A program made the position numbers and the translations under genes. The notes beneath the pieces are model-generated. The model saw only the letters and a list, made by a program, of their open reading frames with translations. It was not told where the DNA came from and made no database searches. 64,000 nt of DNA from Hyphomicrobiales bacterium. GTDB lineage: Bacteria; Pseudomonadota; Alphaproteobacteria; Rhizobiales; Rhizobiaceae. The DNA is taken from the NCBI GenBank assembly GCA_900472575.1, contig UCIV01000003.1, positions 124,001 through 188,000 of the forward strand. The letters are read 5' to 3'. Positions 7,775 through 15,998 of this stretch are shown in pieces (the stretch's first letter is position 1; each line of letters opens with the position of its first letter).

Positions 7775-8163
7775 TATTCGGCGTCCGCTTTCTTGGGACG
7801 CTTCTTGGTTTGCTCCGGTTTTACCGCAGCAGCGGCAGCCGGAACCTTAGCTTTGGCGTCGGCCTTAGCGGCCGTCGTAGGCTTGTCCGTCTTCTTTTCC
7901 GCTTTGGGGGCGGCAGTCTTGGTCGTTTTCGTGGCTGTCGTCTTTGCCGGGCCTGCCTTGGCCGGTTTAGCTTCTGCTGCCTTCGGAGCCTTTACCGCGG
8001 CGCCATTCTTCGGCGCGTCAGTCTCCCCTGCCGTGGGCTTGAGCGTTGCATATTCCAGCTTTGCCCGCTCCCAGTGCTCCATGTCCTTGCCGGAAGGATA
8101 CCCCTCCTGCTCCCACAATTGATACGCTCTGTGCTTGATCCAGTTTTCCTGAGAAGCCGCCAT
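7774..8163 (-). CDS. DUF2934 protein with long Lys/Ala/Pro-rich tail
   Basis: A 129-residue protein. Residues 1-40 (ENWIKHRAYQLWEQEGYPSG, then KDMEHWERAKLEY) match the short DUF2934 helix motif of unknown function. The rest is a low-complexity tail rich in Lys, Ala, Thr and Pro, reminiscent of histone H1-like or DNA-binding tails. The start is the second of two adjacent ATGs, because GGAG lies 6 bases upstream of it. An EcfG-type promoter (8214-8190) would give a leader of about 20 bases. Nucleic-acid or envelope association under stress is inference. Confidence 0.8.
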   Translation of the reverse strand: MAASQENWIKHRAYQLWEQEGYPSGKDMEHWERAKLEYATLKPTAGETDAPKNGAAVKAPKAAEAKPAKAGPAKTTATKTTKTAAPKAEKKTDKPTTAAKADAKAKVPAAAAAVKPEQTKKRPKKADAE

Positions 8164-8189
8164 CATCGTCTCCATTGCCCAAATCGAAA

Positions 8190-8214
8190 AACTCATGCAC
8201 TGCAAAAAAGTTCC
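8190..8214 (-). promoter_or_regulatory. EcfG-type promoter of the DUF2934 gene
   Basis: On the minus strand, GGAAC (8214-8210), 16-base spacer, AGTT (8193-8190). Good -35 and GTT core. Confidence 0.65.
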
Positions 8215-8286
8215 GAGGAAATGTTAAAAACTGCAATGTCGCGTGAAGACATTGCAATCCATCAGTTGAATTCTTCCCGAAATGCT

Positions 8287-8311
8287 GGAACCTTTGCGCT
8301 GTTGCTCGGTT
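8287..8311 (+). promoter_or_regulatory. EcfG-type promoter of the DUF2188-like gene
   Basis: GGAAC (8287-8291), 16-base spacer, GGTT (8308-8311). Predicted leader about 20 bases, containing AAGGAG. Confidence 0.6.
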
Positions 8312-8337
8312 CCGTTATCGGGAAGGAGATGATCGTC

Positions 8338-8589
8338 ATGCACAACTACTGCGATATAATGCCTCATGCGACCGGATGGGTCTATGTCATCGATGGCGTT
8401 CAATCCGCGTCATTCTATCACAGTTACGAATTAGCGCTTGATGCGGCCCGAACTCACCTCGCAACGCGTGGCAGACGCGATGGCCGTATCTTCAGATGCC
8501 AGGCCCTTAACGGGAATATGCTGCCAATCGACATTGCCGCCGTGATGCAGCCCCCCGGTACCGGGATAGGACCGGTTGCTTATCGTTGA
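8338..8589 (+). CDS. Small DUF2188-like protein (83 aa)
   Basis: An 83-residue protein with ATGWVYVIDGVQSASFYHSY followed by a helix ELALDAARTHLATR. This is the strand-strand-helix pattern of DUF2188-like proteins, whose function is unknown. The ATG at 8338 is preceded by AAGGAG at about 9 bases; an ATG at 8329 lies too close to that box. It has its own EcfG-type promoter and a strong hairpin terminator, so it is a single-gene unit. Confidence 0.7.
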   Translation: MHNYCDIMPHATGWVYVIDGVQSASFYHSYELALDAARTHLATRGRRDGRIFRCQALNGNMLPIDIAAVMQPPGTGIGPVAYR

Positions 8590-8594
8590 ACCAA

Positions 8595-8622
8595 GCAAAG
8601 CCCGGAGTGATCCGGGCTTTGC
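8595..8622 (+). terminator. Intrinsic terminator of the DUF2188-like gene
   Basis: Perfect 12-bp stem (GCAAAGCCCGGA / TCCGGGCTTTGC) with a GTGA loop, followed by TTTTTC. Confidence 0.85.
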
Positions 8623-8642
8623 TTTTTCAAGCATTTGTCTCG

Positions 8643-9143
8643 TCACGCGGCTTTCTTCGCTGCTGCGTTGACGGCGCCTTCGGCGAGATTGGTCAGCAGT
8701 TCGTCAGTGCTGGATTCTTCCTGCAGCGTTTCATCGAGCAGCTTTGCAACATCCTTCATGCCCAACTGCAGAGCCCACGCACGAAGTGTGCCATATCGGC
8801 TGATCTCGTAGTGTTCGACCGCCTGGGCGGCGGCAAGAAGGCCGGCATCGAGAGCGGGCGTGCCCTTGAATTCGTCCAGAATTTCCTCGCCTTCCGACAA
8901 TATGCCTTCGATCGCATCGCAGGTCTTGCCCTGGGCGCGTTTGCCGAGGGTTTCGAAAATCTGTTTCAGCCGCTCGATCTGACCCTCGGTTTCTTCCCTG
9001 TGGGTCTGGAAAGCAGCCTTCAGTTTAGGGTCCTGAGCGCCACGCGCCATTTTCGGCAGCGCCTTTACGATCTGCCGCTCAGCGTAATAAATGTCCTTGA
9101 GGGTTTCGTAGAAAAGGTCGTCCAGCGTCTTTGACGTCGCCAT
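8643..9143 (-). CDS. DUF892 / YciE-YciF family ferritin-like stress protein
   Basis: A 166-residue four-helix ferritin-like protein of the YciE/YciF family. It begins TLDDLFYETLKDIYYAERQI and carries paired Glu/His positions such as HREETEGQ and AVEHYEISRYG, which could hold a di-iron site. Members are general-stress-regulated in many bacteria. The start is the ATG preceded by GGGAGAA, 33 bases inside the longest frame. An EcfG-type promoter (9213-9188) lies about 45 bases upstream. The C-terminus is Ala/Lys-rich. Confidence 0.9.
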   Translation of the reverse strand: MATSKTLDDLFYETLKDIYYAERQIVKALPKMARGAQDPKLKAAFQTHREETEGQIERLKQIFETLGKRAQGKTCDAIEGILSEGEEILDEFKGTPALDAGLLAAAQAVEHYEISRYGTLRAWALQLGMKDVAKLLDETLQEESSTDELLTNLAEGAVNAAAKKAA

Positions 9144-9187
9144 CTTGGTTCTCCCTATCGATTGTCCGATTGACATTGCGGCGATCT

Positions 9188-9213
9188 AACTGCGGGAAGA
9201 CGGCGTTAGTTCC
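9188..9213 (-). promoter_or_regulatory. EcfG-type promoter of the DUF892 gene
   Basis: On the minus strand, GGAAC (9213-9209), 17-base spacer, AGTT (9191-9188); leader about 37 bases. Confidence 0.65.
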
Positions 9214-9262
9214 GCGTCTGTACGGTTGCGGACAAAGAGGGAGGTGGTCTGTCCGAAAAGGC

Positions 9263-9433
9263 TTATCGTGCGAGCTTGTCGTTAAGCGCAGTCTGCAGCT
9301 GTCGGGCGAGGTCAAGCAGTCGATCGGGAATGTCTTCCTTCTCGATCTCCGTCAAAAGGCTTGAGACCTTGCCATTGACGCGGCGTCCCATTCTTGCCTC
9401 GCGCTCATCGACCTGAGCATTTTCCTTCGCCAT
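9263..9433 (-). CDS. nepR: NepR-like anti-sigma factor (56 aa)
   Basis: A 56-residue helical protein with MGRRVNGKVSSLL and then IPDRLLDLARQL. This matches the two-helix NepR pattern (..GRxL....V...PVPDRFLDLLxxL). NepR holds EcfG sigma factors inactive until phosphorylated PhyR titrates it (family knowledge). The start is the ATG with GGGGT four bases upstream. Unusually, it is not fused into an operon with the sigma gene: a minus-strand stress gene with its own terminator (9575-9595) lies between. No EcfG promoter was found directly upstream. No phyR gene is visible in the window. Confidence 0.75.
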   Translation of the reverse strand: MAKENAQVDEREARMGRRVNGKVSSLLTEIEKEDIPDRLLDLARQLQTALNDKLAR

Positions 9434-9574
9434 TCCGACCCCTAGGTTCAGAGGCGCCGCACGCAGACCCGGCAACCGATATCCAGATGTGAAGTTTATA
9501 GCAGACTTCCATACAGCAAGACCGGTCGTCCCAAAATCCCGAAAATGTCACAGATGAATACAAACGAAAATAAT

Positions 9575-9595
9575 GGGCGGCTTGCGGTGCCGCCC
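9575..9595 (-). terminator. Terminator between the DTFPASDP gene and nepR-like gene
   Basis: 7-bp GGGCGGC/GCCGCCC stem with a 7-base loop, followed on the minus strand by ATTATTTTCG. It would separate the upstream stress gene from the nepR-like gene. Confidence 0.6.
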
Positions 9596-9618
9596 GCCCG
9601 TTCAGGGCATGCCCTGTC

Positions 9619-9957
<339 letters not shown>

Positions 9958-9990
9958 TCAGCCCTGATGAGTAAGGAGAGGTAGGCAACG

Positions 9991-10497
9991 GTGTCTGACT
10001 CACAGTTGAACGGTGACCCTGCTCGTCAAGATATTGTCAGGCTTATACCGGCTCTTCGCGCATTTGCCCGCACCTTCTGCCGCAACCCCTCGGATGCGGA
10101 TGATCTGGTGCAGGAAACCCTGATGAAGGCGCTCGCCAATCTCGACAAGTTCGAGCGTGGTACCAGGCTCAAGTCGTGGCTTTTCACGATCATGCGCAAC
10201 ACCTTCTATACACGATCCAAAATTCTCGGGCGCGAGGCGCCGGGGATCGAGGAGAATGTGTCGGGCGACACGCCGATCGCGGCTTCACAGGAAATGGCGG
10301 CGCGGGCGCGTGAAGTGCAGCGTGCGTTGCAGAAGCTTCCACCGCATTACCGCGAAGTGCTGACGCTGGTGGCGATCCTGGGAGAAAGCTACGAAGCGAC
10401 GGCAGTAATCTGCGACTGCGCGGTCGGTACCGTCAAGAGCCGGCTCAATCGCGCTCGCCACCAGATCCTGCAGGAACTGGGGGAAGAGACGGGCTGA
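9991..10497 (+). CDS. ecfG: EcfG-like ECF sigma factor of the general stress response
   Basis: A 168-residue sigma-70-family ECF factor. Region 2 spans about 18-85 (DADDLVQETLMKAL, then RLKSWLFTIMRN). Region 4 spans about 110-165 (LPPHYREVLTLV, then CAVGTVKSRLNRAR), the EcfG/ECF15 signature. It directs polymerase to GGAAC-N16/17-NGTT promoters, of which this window has many, including one in front of this gene. The start is GTG at 9991, with GAGAGG about 9 bases upstream. sodC follows 30 bases downstream and is probably cotranscribed. Rhizobia often carry more than one EcfG, so this may be the main factor or a paralogue. Confidence 0.88.
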   Translation: MSDSQLNGDPARQDIVRLIPALRAFARTFCRNPSDADDLVQETLMKALANLDKFERGTRLKSWLFTIMRNTFYTRSKILGREAPGIEENVSGDTPIAASQEMAARAREVQRALQKLPPHYREVLTLVAILGESYEATAVICDCAVGTVKSRLNRARHQILQELGEETG

Positions 10498-10527
10498 CGG
10501 CCCGCCGCATAAAACCAGGAGGAAACC

Positions 10528-11043
10528 ATGAAATATCTGCTGACTGCAGCTTTCGCAGCTGCCGCCATCACCCTGCCGAGCATGGCAATGAGCCAGGATG
10601 CTTCGAAGGCAACGGCCAGATTTATCGGCGCAGATGGCAAGGAGATCGGCAAAGCGGACCTTACCGGTACGAAAGCCGGCGTAATGATCGCTGCCGAAAT
10701 CAGCGGATTGCCGGCAGGTCAGTGGGTTGCCTTCCACGTGCATCAGACAGGGACCTGCGATCATACGACCGGCCATGAATCGGCAGGCGGTCATTTCAAC
10801 CCCACGAATAAGGAACACGGCTATCTTGCCGCAAACGGCCAGCATGCCGGCGACATGCCGAACCAGTATGTGCCGGCCGACGGCACGCTCAGGGCGCATG
10901 TGTTCAATACGGGTGTTACGCTGGAAGATGGTGACAGTGCCATCAAGGGCAGGGCGCTGATGATCCATGCCGGACCCGACGATTATTCCGGCCAACCTTC
11001 CGGCAACGCCGGCAAGCGCCTTGCCTGCGCGGTCATCGAATAG
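10528..11043 (+). CDS. sodC: Periplasmic Cu/Zn superoxide dismutase
   Basis: A 171-residue Cu/Zn SOD converting superoxide to peroxide and oxygen in the periplasm. A signal peptide covers about residues 1-22. Copper/zinc ligands are visible in FHVHQTG (His70, His72), GGHFNPTNKEHG (His89, His97) and later Asp/His positions. The disulfide pair would be Cys77 and the Cys in RLACAVIE. AGGAGG precedes the ATG. Its position 30 bases after ecfG ties it to the same stress-autoregulated transcript. Confidence 0.95.
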   Translation: MKYLLTAAFAAAAITLPSMAMSQDASKATARFIGADGKEIGKADLTGTKAGVMIAAEISGLPAGQWVAFHVHQTGTCDHTTGHESAGGHFNPTNKEHGYLAANGQHAGDMPNQYVPADGTLRAHVFNTGVTLEDGDSAIKGRALMIHAGPDDYSGQPSGNAGKRLACAVIE

Positions 11044-11045
11044 AA

Positions 11046-11771
11046 TCAGCTCGTCAGGTCGAGTTCGGGATAATGACGGAAAATTCCGGACTCGCTGAAG
11101 GGAAGGCGACGTTCGGATTTCAAATAGGCCGCAATGGACGGACGTTCGGCGACCCGGTCACGAAGAGCAGATAGGTGCGGATAGTCGTTCTCCGCAGCCC
11201 CCATCGCCTTTGGAAATGCGTAGTGCAGGCCTTCCATTACCTGAAACAGTGACAGGTCGACATAGGTGAGGCCATGTCCGACGATGAAGCCTTTGCCTGC
11301 CGGATTGGTGGGAAGCATCCGTTCGAAATAGCCGAGGAATTTCGGGATGCGATCCCTGATGAAGGCGGTTGAACGGGCCTTGGCTTCCGCCTTCTGGTCC
11401 TCGTAATAGTCGCCGGTGCTGATCGGATGGTGCGTATCATGGATTTCTGCAATGAAATCCGTGATCGTCAGCTGCAGCCCGTTCGTGATCAGGCGGCTCT
11501 TTTCGTCGTCAGCAACAAGCCCGAGCTTCGGGCCGAGATATAACAGGATATTGGCGACATGCGAGATGACCAATTCGCCATCCTTCAGGAAGGGTGGGGC
11601 GAAAGGCGTCTGGTCATGGCCGTGGCTTCCCTTGAGAAACTCCATCATCGCCTGCGTGCCGGTCGAGCTGCGGCACTTGTCGATATATTTGGCGCCGGCC
11701 TCCTCGAGGGCCAGACGGACAAATTCTCCTCGTCCCTGAATGCCGTCCCAATAATAAAGTTCATAGGGCAT
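11046..11771 (-). CDS. Glutathione S-transferase
   Basis: A 241-residue soluble GST. The N-terminal thioredoxin-like domain starts PYELYYWDGIQGRGEFVRLA with an early Tyr suited to activating glutathione, as in sigma/alpha-like classes. The all-helical C-terminal domain contains GHGLTYVDLSLFQVMEG, the conserved N-capping segment. The start is placed at the ATG before PYELYYW; 12 more codons are open upstream. It is convergent with sodC, with 2 bases between stops. The substrate is unknown; detoxification of electrophiles is the family role. Confidence 0.88.
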   Translation of the reverse strand: MPYELYYWDGIQGRGEFVRLALEEAGAKYIDKCRSSTGTQAMMEFLKGSHGHDQTPFAPPFLKDGELVISHVANILLYLGPKLGLVADDEKSRLITNGLQLTITDFIAEIHDTHHPISTGDYYEDQKAEAKARSTAFIRDRIPKFLGYFERMLPTNPAGKGFIVGHGLTYVDLSLFQVMEGLHYAFPKAMGAAENDYPHLSALRDRVAERPSIAAYLKSERRLPFSESGIFRHYPELDLTS

Positions 11772-11887
11772 GCTGTCTGAAAACTCCCTCACTTCAAGAA
11801 AAGACATAGGGGGGCCATGAGGTTTTCAAGGCGGCAGTTCCGATCTGTTCGCGATGATTGGTACAATCCTCTCGCATTGAGTGTTCC

Positions 11888-11912
11888 AACCTCTGTCCTT
11901 TCCAACTGTTCC
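11888..11912 (-). promoter_or_regulatory. Possible EcfG-type promoter of the GST gene
   Basis: On the minus strand, GGAAC (11912-11908), 16-base spacer, GGTT (11891-11888), but the leader would be about 110 bases. Weaker than the others because of the distance. Confidence 0.35.
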
Positions 11913-12026
11913 TCCTAATTTACCTTTTGCGCGGGGCCGGTTCGGATATTCACCGGAGGGTCAGGTCCAGGGCGCGGGCGGACAGAGGGCCTTCTGCCGC
12001 TTTATCGAGACATGACGAGGGTGCTC

Positions 12027-14369
12027 ATGGCTATTCGGATCACGGCAATCATCATCGCGCTGATGGGGATCGCGCTTGCAGGCGGCGGGGCATACCTGCT
12101 TTCACTCGGCGGAAGCGCCTATTATCTTCTCTGCGGACTTGGCTTCCTCATCGTCGCGGTGCTTCTCATCGCCCGCAAGCTTCTGGCGCTGCATGTCTAT
12201 GCAGTGATCGTCGTTGCCTCGCTCGTCTGGGCGATATGGGAGGTCGGCTTCGACTGGTGGCAGCTCGGCCCGCGCGGCGGAGTGATCATTCTGCTGGGCA
12301 TGTGGCTGCTCACGCCGTGGATCCGCCGTCCGCTCGGCTTCATCAGCCCGACGGGCGCACGTTATGGCGCAAGCGCCAAGCCGCTTGCTCTTGCGGTATT
12401 GGCTGCTGTCGTCATTGCAGTCGTCTCGATGTTCTTCGATCCACTCGGCCAGAGCGGCGATCTGCCGGAAGAAAAGGTTGCGGCAGCGCCTGTGCTCGGC
12501 GGCAATGTGCCGGATGGCGAATGGCATCAATATGGCCGCACGCCCTATGGTCAGCGTTATTCGCCGCTCGACCAGATCAATGTCGACAATGTCGGCTCAC
12601 TGCAGGAGGTCTGGCGTTACCAGACCGGCGACGTGAAACGGCCAGACGATGTCGGTGAGACGACCTATCAGGTGACGCCGCTGAAAATCGGCAACGCCCT
12701 TTATCTTTGCACGCCGCACAATCTGGCGATCGCGCTCGATGCGGCGACCGGCAAACAGATCTGGAAATACGACGCCAATTCGGGGATGAATCCCGACCGG
12801 CAGCATCAGACCTGCCGTGGCGTCAGCTATTACCGGGATCAGGCCGCGCAAGCTGCGGCGCCATGCGCCGAGCGTGTTTACCTGCCGACTGCGGATGCAC
12901 GGCTGATCGCTCTCGATGCGAAGAACGGGGAGGTCTGCGCATCCTTTGCAGAGGGCGGCACGTTGCATCTCGAAAAGGGCATGAAATACAATCCCGCCGG
13001 CTACTATTATTCCACATCGCCGCCGGCGATCGTTGGCAACAAGATCATCATCGGCGGGGCGGTCAACGACAATTATTCGACTGAGGAGCAGTCGGGCGTC
13101 ATCCGCGCCTTCGACGTCAATTCCGGGCAACTGATATGGAACTGGGATTCGGGCAATCCGGGCCAGACCCAGCCGCTGCCGGAAGGGCAGACCTATACGA
13201 CCAACTCGCCGAACAGCTGGTCGGTCTTCTCGGTCGATGAGGAACTCGGTCTCGTCTACATCCCGCTCGGCAACCAGGTGCCGGACCAGCTCGGCATGGG
13301 CCGTTCGGAAAACGTCGAGAAATACTCGTCGTCGATCGTGGCGCTGGACATCAATACCGGTGCAGACAAGTGGGTGCGCCAGACGGTGCATCACGATTTG
13401 TGGGACATGGACGTGCCGGCCCAGCCGGTGCTGATCAATATCACCAAGCCGGACAATACCGTCGTTCCGGCGCTGGTCGGCCCCACCAAGCAGGGTGATA
13501 TTTATGTGCTCGACCGTCGCAGCGGCGAGCCGATCATTCCCGTCACCGAGCAGCCGGCGCCGGGCGGCACGATCCTCGAGGATCACGCTTCGCCGACACA
13601 GCCGATCTCGGCGCTGAATTTCCGGCCGCGCACGCTGGAAGGCCGGGACATGTGGGGCGTCACCATGTTCGACCAGATGGTGTGCCGCATCCGGCTGGAG
13701 CAGATGAACTATGAGGGACAGTACACTCCGCCGTCGCTCAACGGCACGATCGTCTATCCCGGTAATTTCGGAACGTTCAACTGGGGTTCGGTCGCGGTCG
13801 ATCCCGAGCGGATGGTGATGTTCGGCATGCCGACCTACCTCGCTTTTACTTCGAAACTGGTGCCGCGTGCCGACATTCCGCCGAAGGGGCAGGACGAAAA
13901 GGGATCGGAGCAGGGGCTGAATCGCAATGACGGCGCACCCTATGGCGTGTTCATGGGGCCGTTCCTCGGACCGCTGAAAATCCCCTGCCAGGCGCCGCCA
14001 TGGGGTTATGTTGCCGGTGCCGACCTGCGCACCGGAGAGATCGCCTACAAGCATCGCAACGGCACCGTCATGGACATGACGCCTCTGCCCCTGCCGTTCA
14101 AGGTGGGCGTGCCGGGGATCGGCGGGCCGATGATCACCAAGGGCGGCGTCGCTTTCCTCGGTGCAGCTGTGGATGATTACCTGCGAGCCTATAACCTGAC
14201 CAATGGCCGGCAGCTTTGGGAAGCCCGGTTGCCGGCGGGCGGGCAGGCGACGCCGATGACATATGCGGTGGAGGACGGTCGCCAGTTCGTCGTCATCGTT
14301 GCCGGTGGTCATGGGTCGGTCGGGACGACACCGGGCGATTACGTGATCGCCTATGCGCTGCCGAGATAA
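12027..14369 (+). CDS. gcd: Membrane-bound PQQ-dependent glucose dehydrogenase
   Basis: A 780-residue quinoprotein that oxidises glucose to gluconolactone in the periplasm and passes electrons to ubiquinone. About five N-terminal membrane helices (to about residue 135) precede an eight-bladed PQQ domain with repeated W-motifs, for example ALDAATGKQIWKYD. The TVHHDLWDMDVPAQP segment carries the catalytic Asp region. The ATG at 12027 is preferred over that at 12012 because GAGGG lies 5 bases before it. PQQ synthesis genes are not in the window. The family is linked to acid production and phosphate release in rhizobia. Confidence 0.94.
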   Translation: MAIRITAIIIALMGIALAGGGAYLLSLGGSAYYLLCGLGFLIVAVLLIARKLLALHVYAVIVVASLVWAIWEVGFDWWQLGPRGGVIILLGMWLLTPWIRRPLGFISPTGARYGASAKPLALAVLAAVVIAVVSMFFDPLGQSGDLPEEKVAAAPVLGGNVPDGEWHQYGRTPYGQRYSPLDQINVDNVGSLQEVWRYQTGDVKRPDDVGETTYQVTPLKIGNALYLCTPHNLAIALDAATGKQIWKYDANSGMNPDRQHQTCRGVSYYRDQAAQAAAPCAERVYLPTADARLIALDAKNGEVCASFAEGGTLHLEKGMKYNPAGYYYSTSPPAIVGNKIIIGGAVNDNYSTEEQSGVIRAFDVNSGQLIWNWDSGNPGQTQPLPEGQTYTTNSPNSWSVFSVDEELGLVYIPLGNQVPDQLGMGRSENVEKYSSSIVALDINTGADKWVRQTVHHDLWDMDVPAQPVLINITKPDNTVVPALVGPTKQGDIYVLDRRSGEPIIPVTEQPAPGGTILEDHASPTQPISALNFRPRTLEGRDMWGVTMFDQMVCRIRLEQMNYEGQYTPPSLNGTIVYPGNFGTFNWGSVAVDPERMVMFGMPTYLAFTSKLVPRADIPPKGQDEKGSEQGLNRNDGAPYGVFMGPFLGPLKIPCQAPPWGYVAGADLRTGEIAYKHRNGTVMDMTPLPLPFKVGVPGIGGPMITKGGVAFLGAAVDDYLRAYNLTNGRQLWEARLPAGGQATPMTYAVEDGRQFVVIVAGGHGSVGTTPGDYVIAYALPR

Positions 14370-14377
14370 GCCAATGT

Positions 14378-14402
14378 GGCTGCGGCGAGATTTGTCGCAG
14401 CC
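14378..14402 (+). terminator. Hairpin after gcd
   Basis: 7-bp GGCTGCG/CGCAGCC stem a few bases after the stop, with a modest CCCTTTT tail. Confidence 0.45.
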
Positions 14403-14560
14403 ATCGCCCTTTTCATGCACGCTAACTTAGGCGTTGTTCACGCTTTGAAATGTACAGTCACTTAATATGACTTCCTATTCCGTGCCATTCCGGTCATGAG
14501 ACTGTCGACACCCTTTCCGAGTGACGACTCGAAGACCAATTTGACTAAAGAGCTGACAGC

Positions 14561-15901
14561 ATGAAGAACCCAGTCGCAGTAAATCGCCTCGCAGAGAACA
14601 CCGTCTTTCGTAAGGGCGACGTTTTCGTTCTCTTCGGCGAATTGTTCGGTCGCGGATATGCAACCGGCCTTCTCGACGAAGCAAAGCGGGCCGGCATGAC
14701 GATCGTCGGTGTGACGGTCGGACGGCGCGACGAGAACAACGCGCTTCGCCCGCTCAACGCCGAAGAACTTAGCGAAGCCGAAGCGCGTCTGGGCGGCAAG
14801 ATCATCAACATCCCGGTCATGGCCGGCTTCGACCTCGATGCGCCCGAGGGCGGCCCGACGCCGACCGAGCTGCTGGCCAAGCTGACGCTGGAAAACTGGC
14901 AGACCGAGACGCTCGACTGGGATTATATCCAGAAGTGCCGTGACGCAGGCACCGCGCGGTTCAAGAATGCTGTTTCCGAAGTCATGACCGTTCTCGACGG
15001 CATGATCGGCGAAGGCCGCAACGTCTTCTTCGCCCACACGATGGCCGGCGGCATTCCGAAGGCGAAGGTTTTCCTCGTCATCGCCAACCGCATCTACAAG
15101 GGCACAGCTGCTCGTCACATGTCTTCACAGGCGCTGATCGAAAGCGATCTGGGCAAGCTCATCCTGCAGAATTTTGACGAAGTTTCCGCCATCACCTTCC
15201 AGCATCTGATCGATGCCAGCGCCGCGATCCGTGCGCGCGTCGAGGCTGCCGGCAACCAGGTTCGTTACACGGCCTATGGTTACCATGGCACTGCAGTGCT
15301 GATCGACGGCGATTATCGCTGGCAGACCTACACGAACTACACCCAGGGCTATGCCAAGATGCGTCTCGAAGGCATCGCGGAAAAGGCTTGGGGTGCAGGC
15401 ATCAAGGCCAGCGTCTACAATTGTCCTGAAATCCGCACCAATTCTTCCGACGTCTTCACCGGTATCGAGCTTCCGCTGATCCCGCTGCTTCTGGCGCTGA
15501 AGAAGGAAAATGGCGGTGCCTGGGCTGAAAGCCAGTGGCAGGCCTGCGAGAAGCTTCTGAAGGACGAGTTCTCGATGAAGGATGTTCTGCAGAAGATCAC
15601 CGACATGCAGGGCAGCGCCGTGATGCGTCCATTCTACGATTTCTCGGCATGGCCGATGGCCAACAGCCAGGAACAGGCTGACCTCACCATCTCGACGTCG
15701 AACGAGATTTCCCAGATGCACCGCGACGGCAAGGCTCTGATCAGCGATCTGCTGAGCGTCTTCGTGGTGGAAGCCACCGGCAAGCTCATCTTTGCCGAAT
15801 CCTCCGAGCCGACAGGCCCGGTCCAGTGGCTCAACCACGACATCGTCGCCCGCCGCCTCAATGCATCGCATGCCGAGGCTGCCGCGGAAGTTGCTGCCTG
15901 A
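14561..15901 (+). CDS. Conserved 446-aa Rossmann-like protein, possibly FabMG-type enoyl-ACP reductase
   Basis: The N-terminus has a glycine-rich VLFGELFGRGYATGLLDEAK (residues 23-42) that looks like a dinucleotide-binding turn. It is followed by GVTVGRRDENNALRPL, and later NRIYKGTAARHMSS offers a Tyr/Lys pair as in reductases. The whole reads as one globular cytoplasmic enzyme. I associate this pattern with proteins annotated as FabMG-family enoyl-ACP reductases, from memory only. No neighbouring fatty-acid genes support it. It is a single-gene unit with two terminators. The existence of the gene is certain; the function is not. Confidence 0.55.
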   Translation: MKNPVAVNRLAENTVFRKGDVFVLFGELFGRGYATGLLDEAKRAGMTIVGVTVGRRDENNALRPLNAEELSEAEARLGGKIINIPVMAGFDLDAPEGGPTPTELLAKLTLENWQTETLDWDYIQKCRDAGTARFKNAVSEVMTVLDGMIGEGRNVFFAHTMAGGIPKAKVFLVIANRIYKGTAARHMSSQALIESDLGKLILQNFDEVSAITFQHLIDASAAIRARVEAAGNQVRYTAYGYHGTAVLIDGDYRWQTYTNYTQGYAKMRLEGIAEKAWGAGIKASVYNCPEIRTNSSDVFTGIELPLIPLLLALKKENGGAWAESQWQACEKLLKDEFSMKDVLQKITDMQGSAVMRPFYDFSAWPMANSQEQADLTISTSNEISQMHRDGKALISDLLSVFVVEATGKLIFAESSEPTGPVQWLNHDIVARRLNASHAEAAAEVAA

Positions 15902-15909
15902 GGCATTTT

Positions 15910-15986
15910 CAGCCCTGCCTGAAAGCAGGGCTGTTGGATTTCGATATTGGATCAAGGGTGCGGCGGTTTTCGTCGCACCCTTTTTT
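15910..15986 (+). terminator. Two terminators between the FabMG-like gene and the MetQ-like gene
   Basis: The first is a perfect 9-bp stem CAGCCCTGC/GCAGGGCTG (15910-15933). The second is GGGTGCG/CGCACCC (15956-15980) followed by six T. Confidence 0.75.
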
Positions 15987-15998
15987 GCTGGGCTTTTA

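Noticed and set aside
12597..14420. 607-codon minus-strand frame opposite gcd
   Set aside because: Shadow of a high-GC coding region: antisense to a clear PQQ dehydrogenase, His/Arg-rich composition, no motifs.
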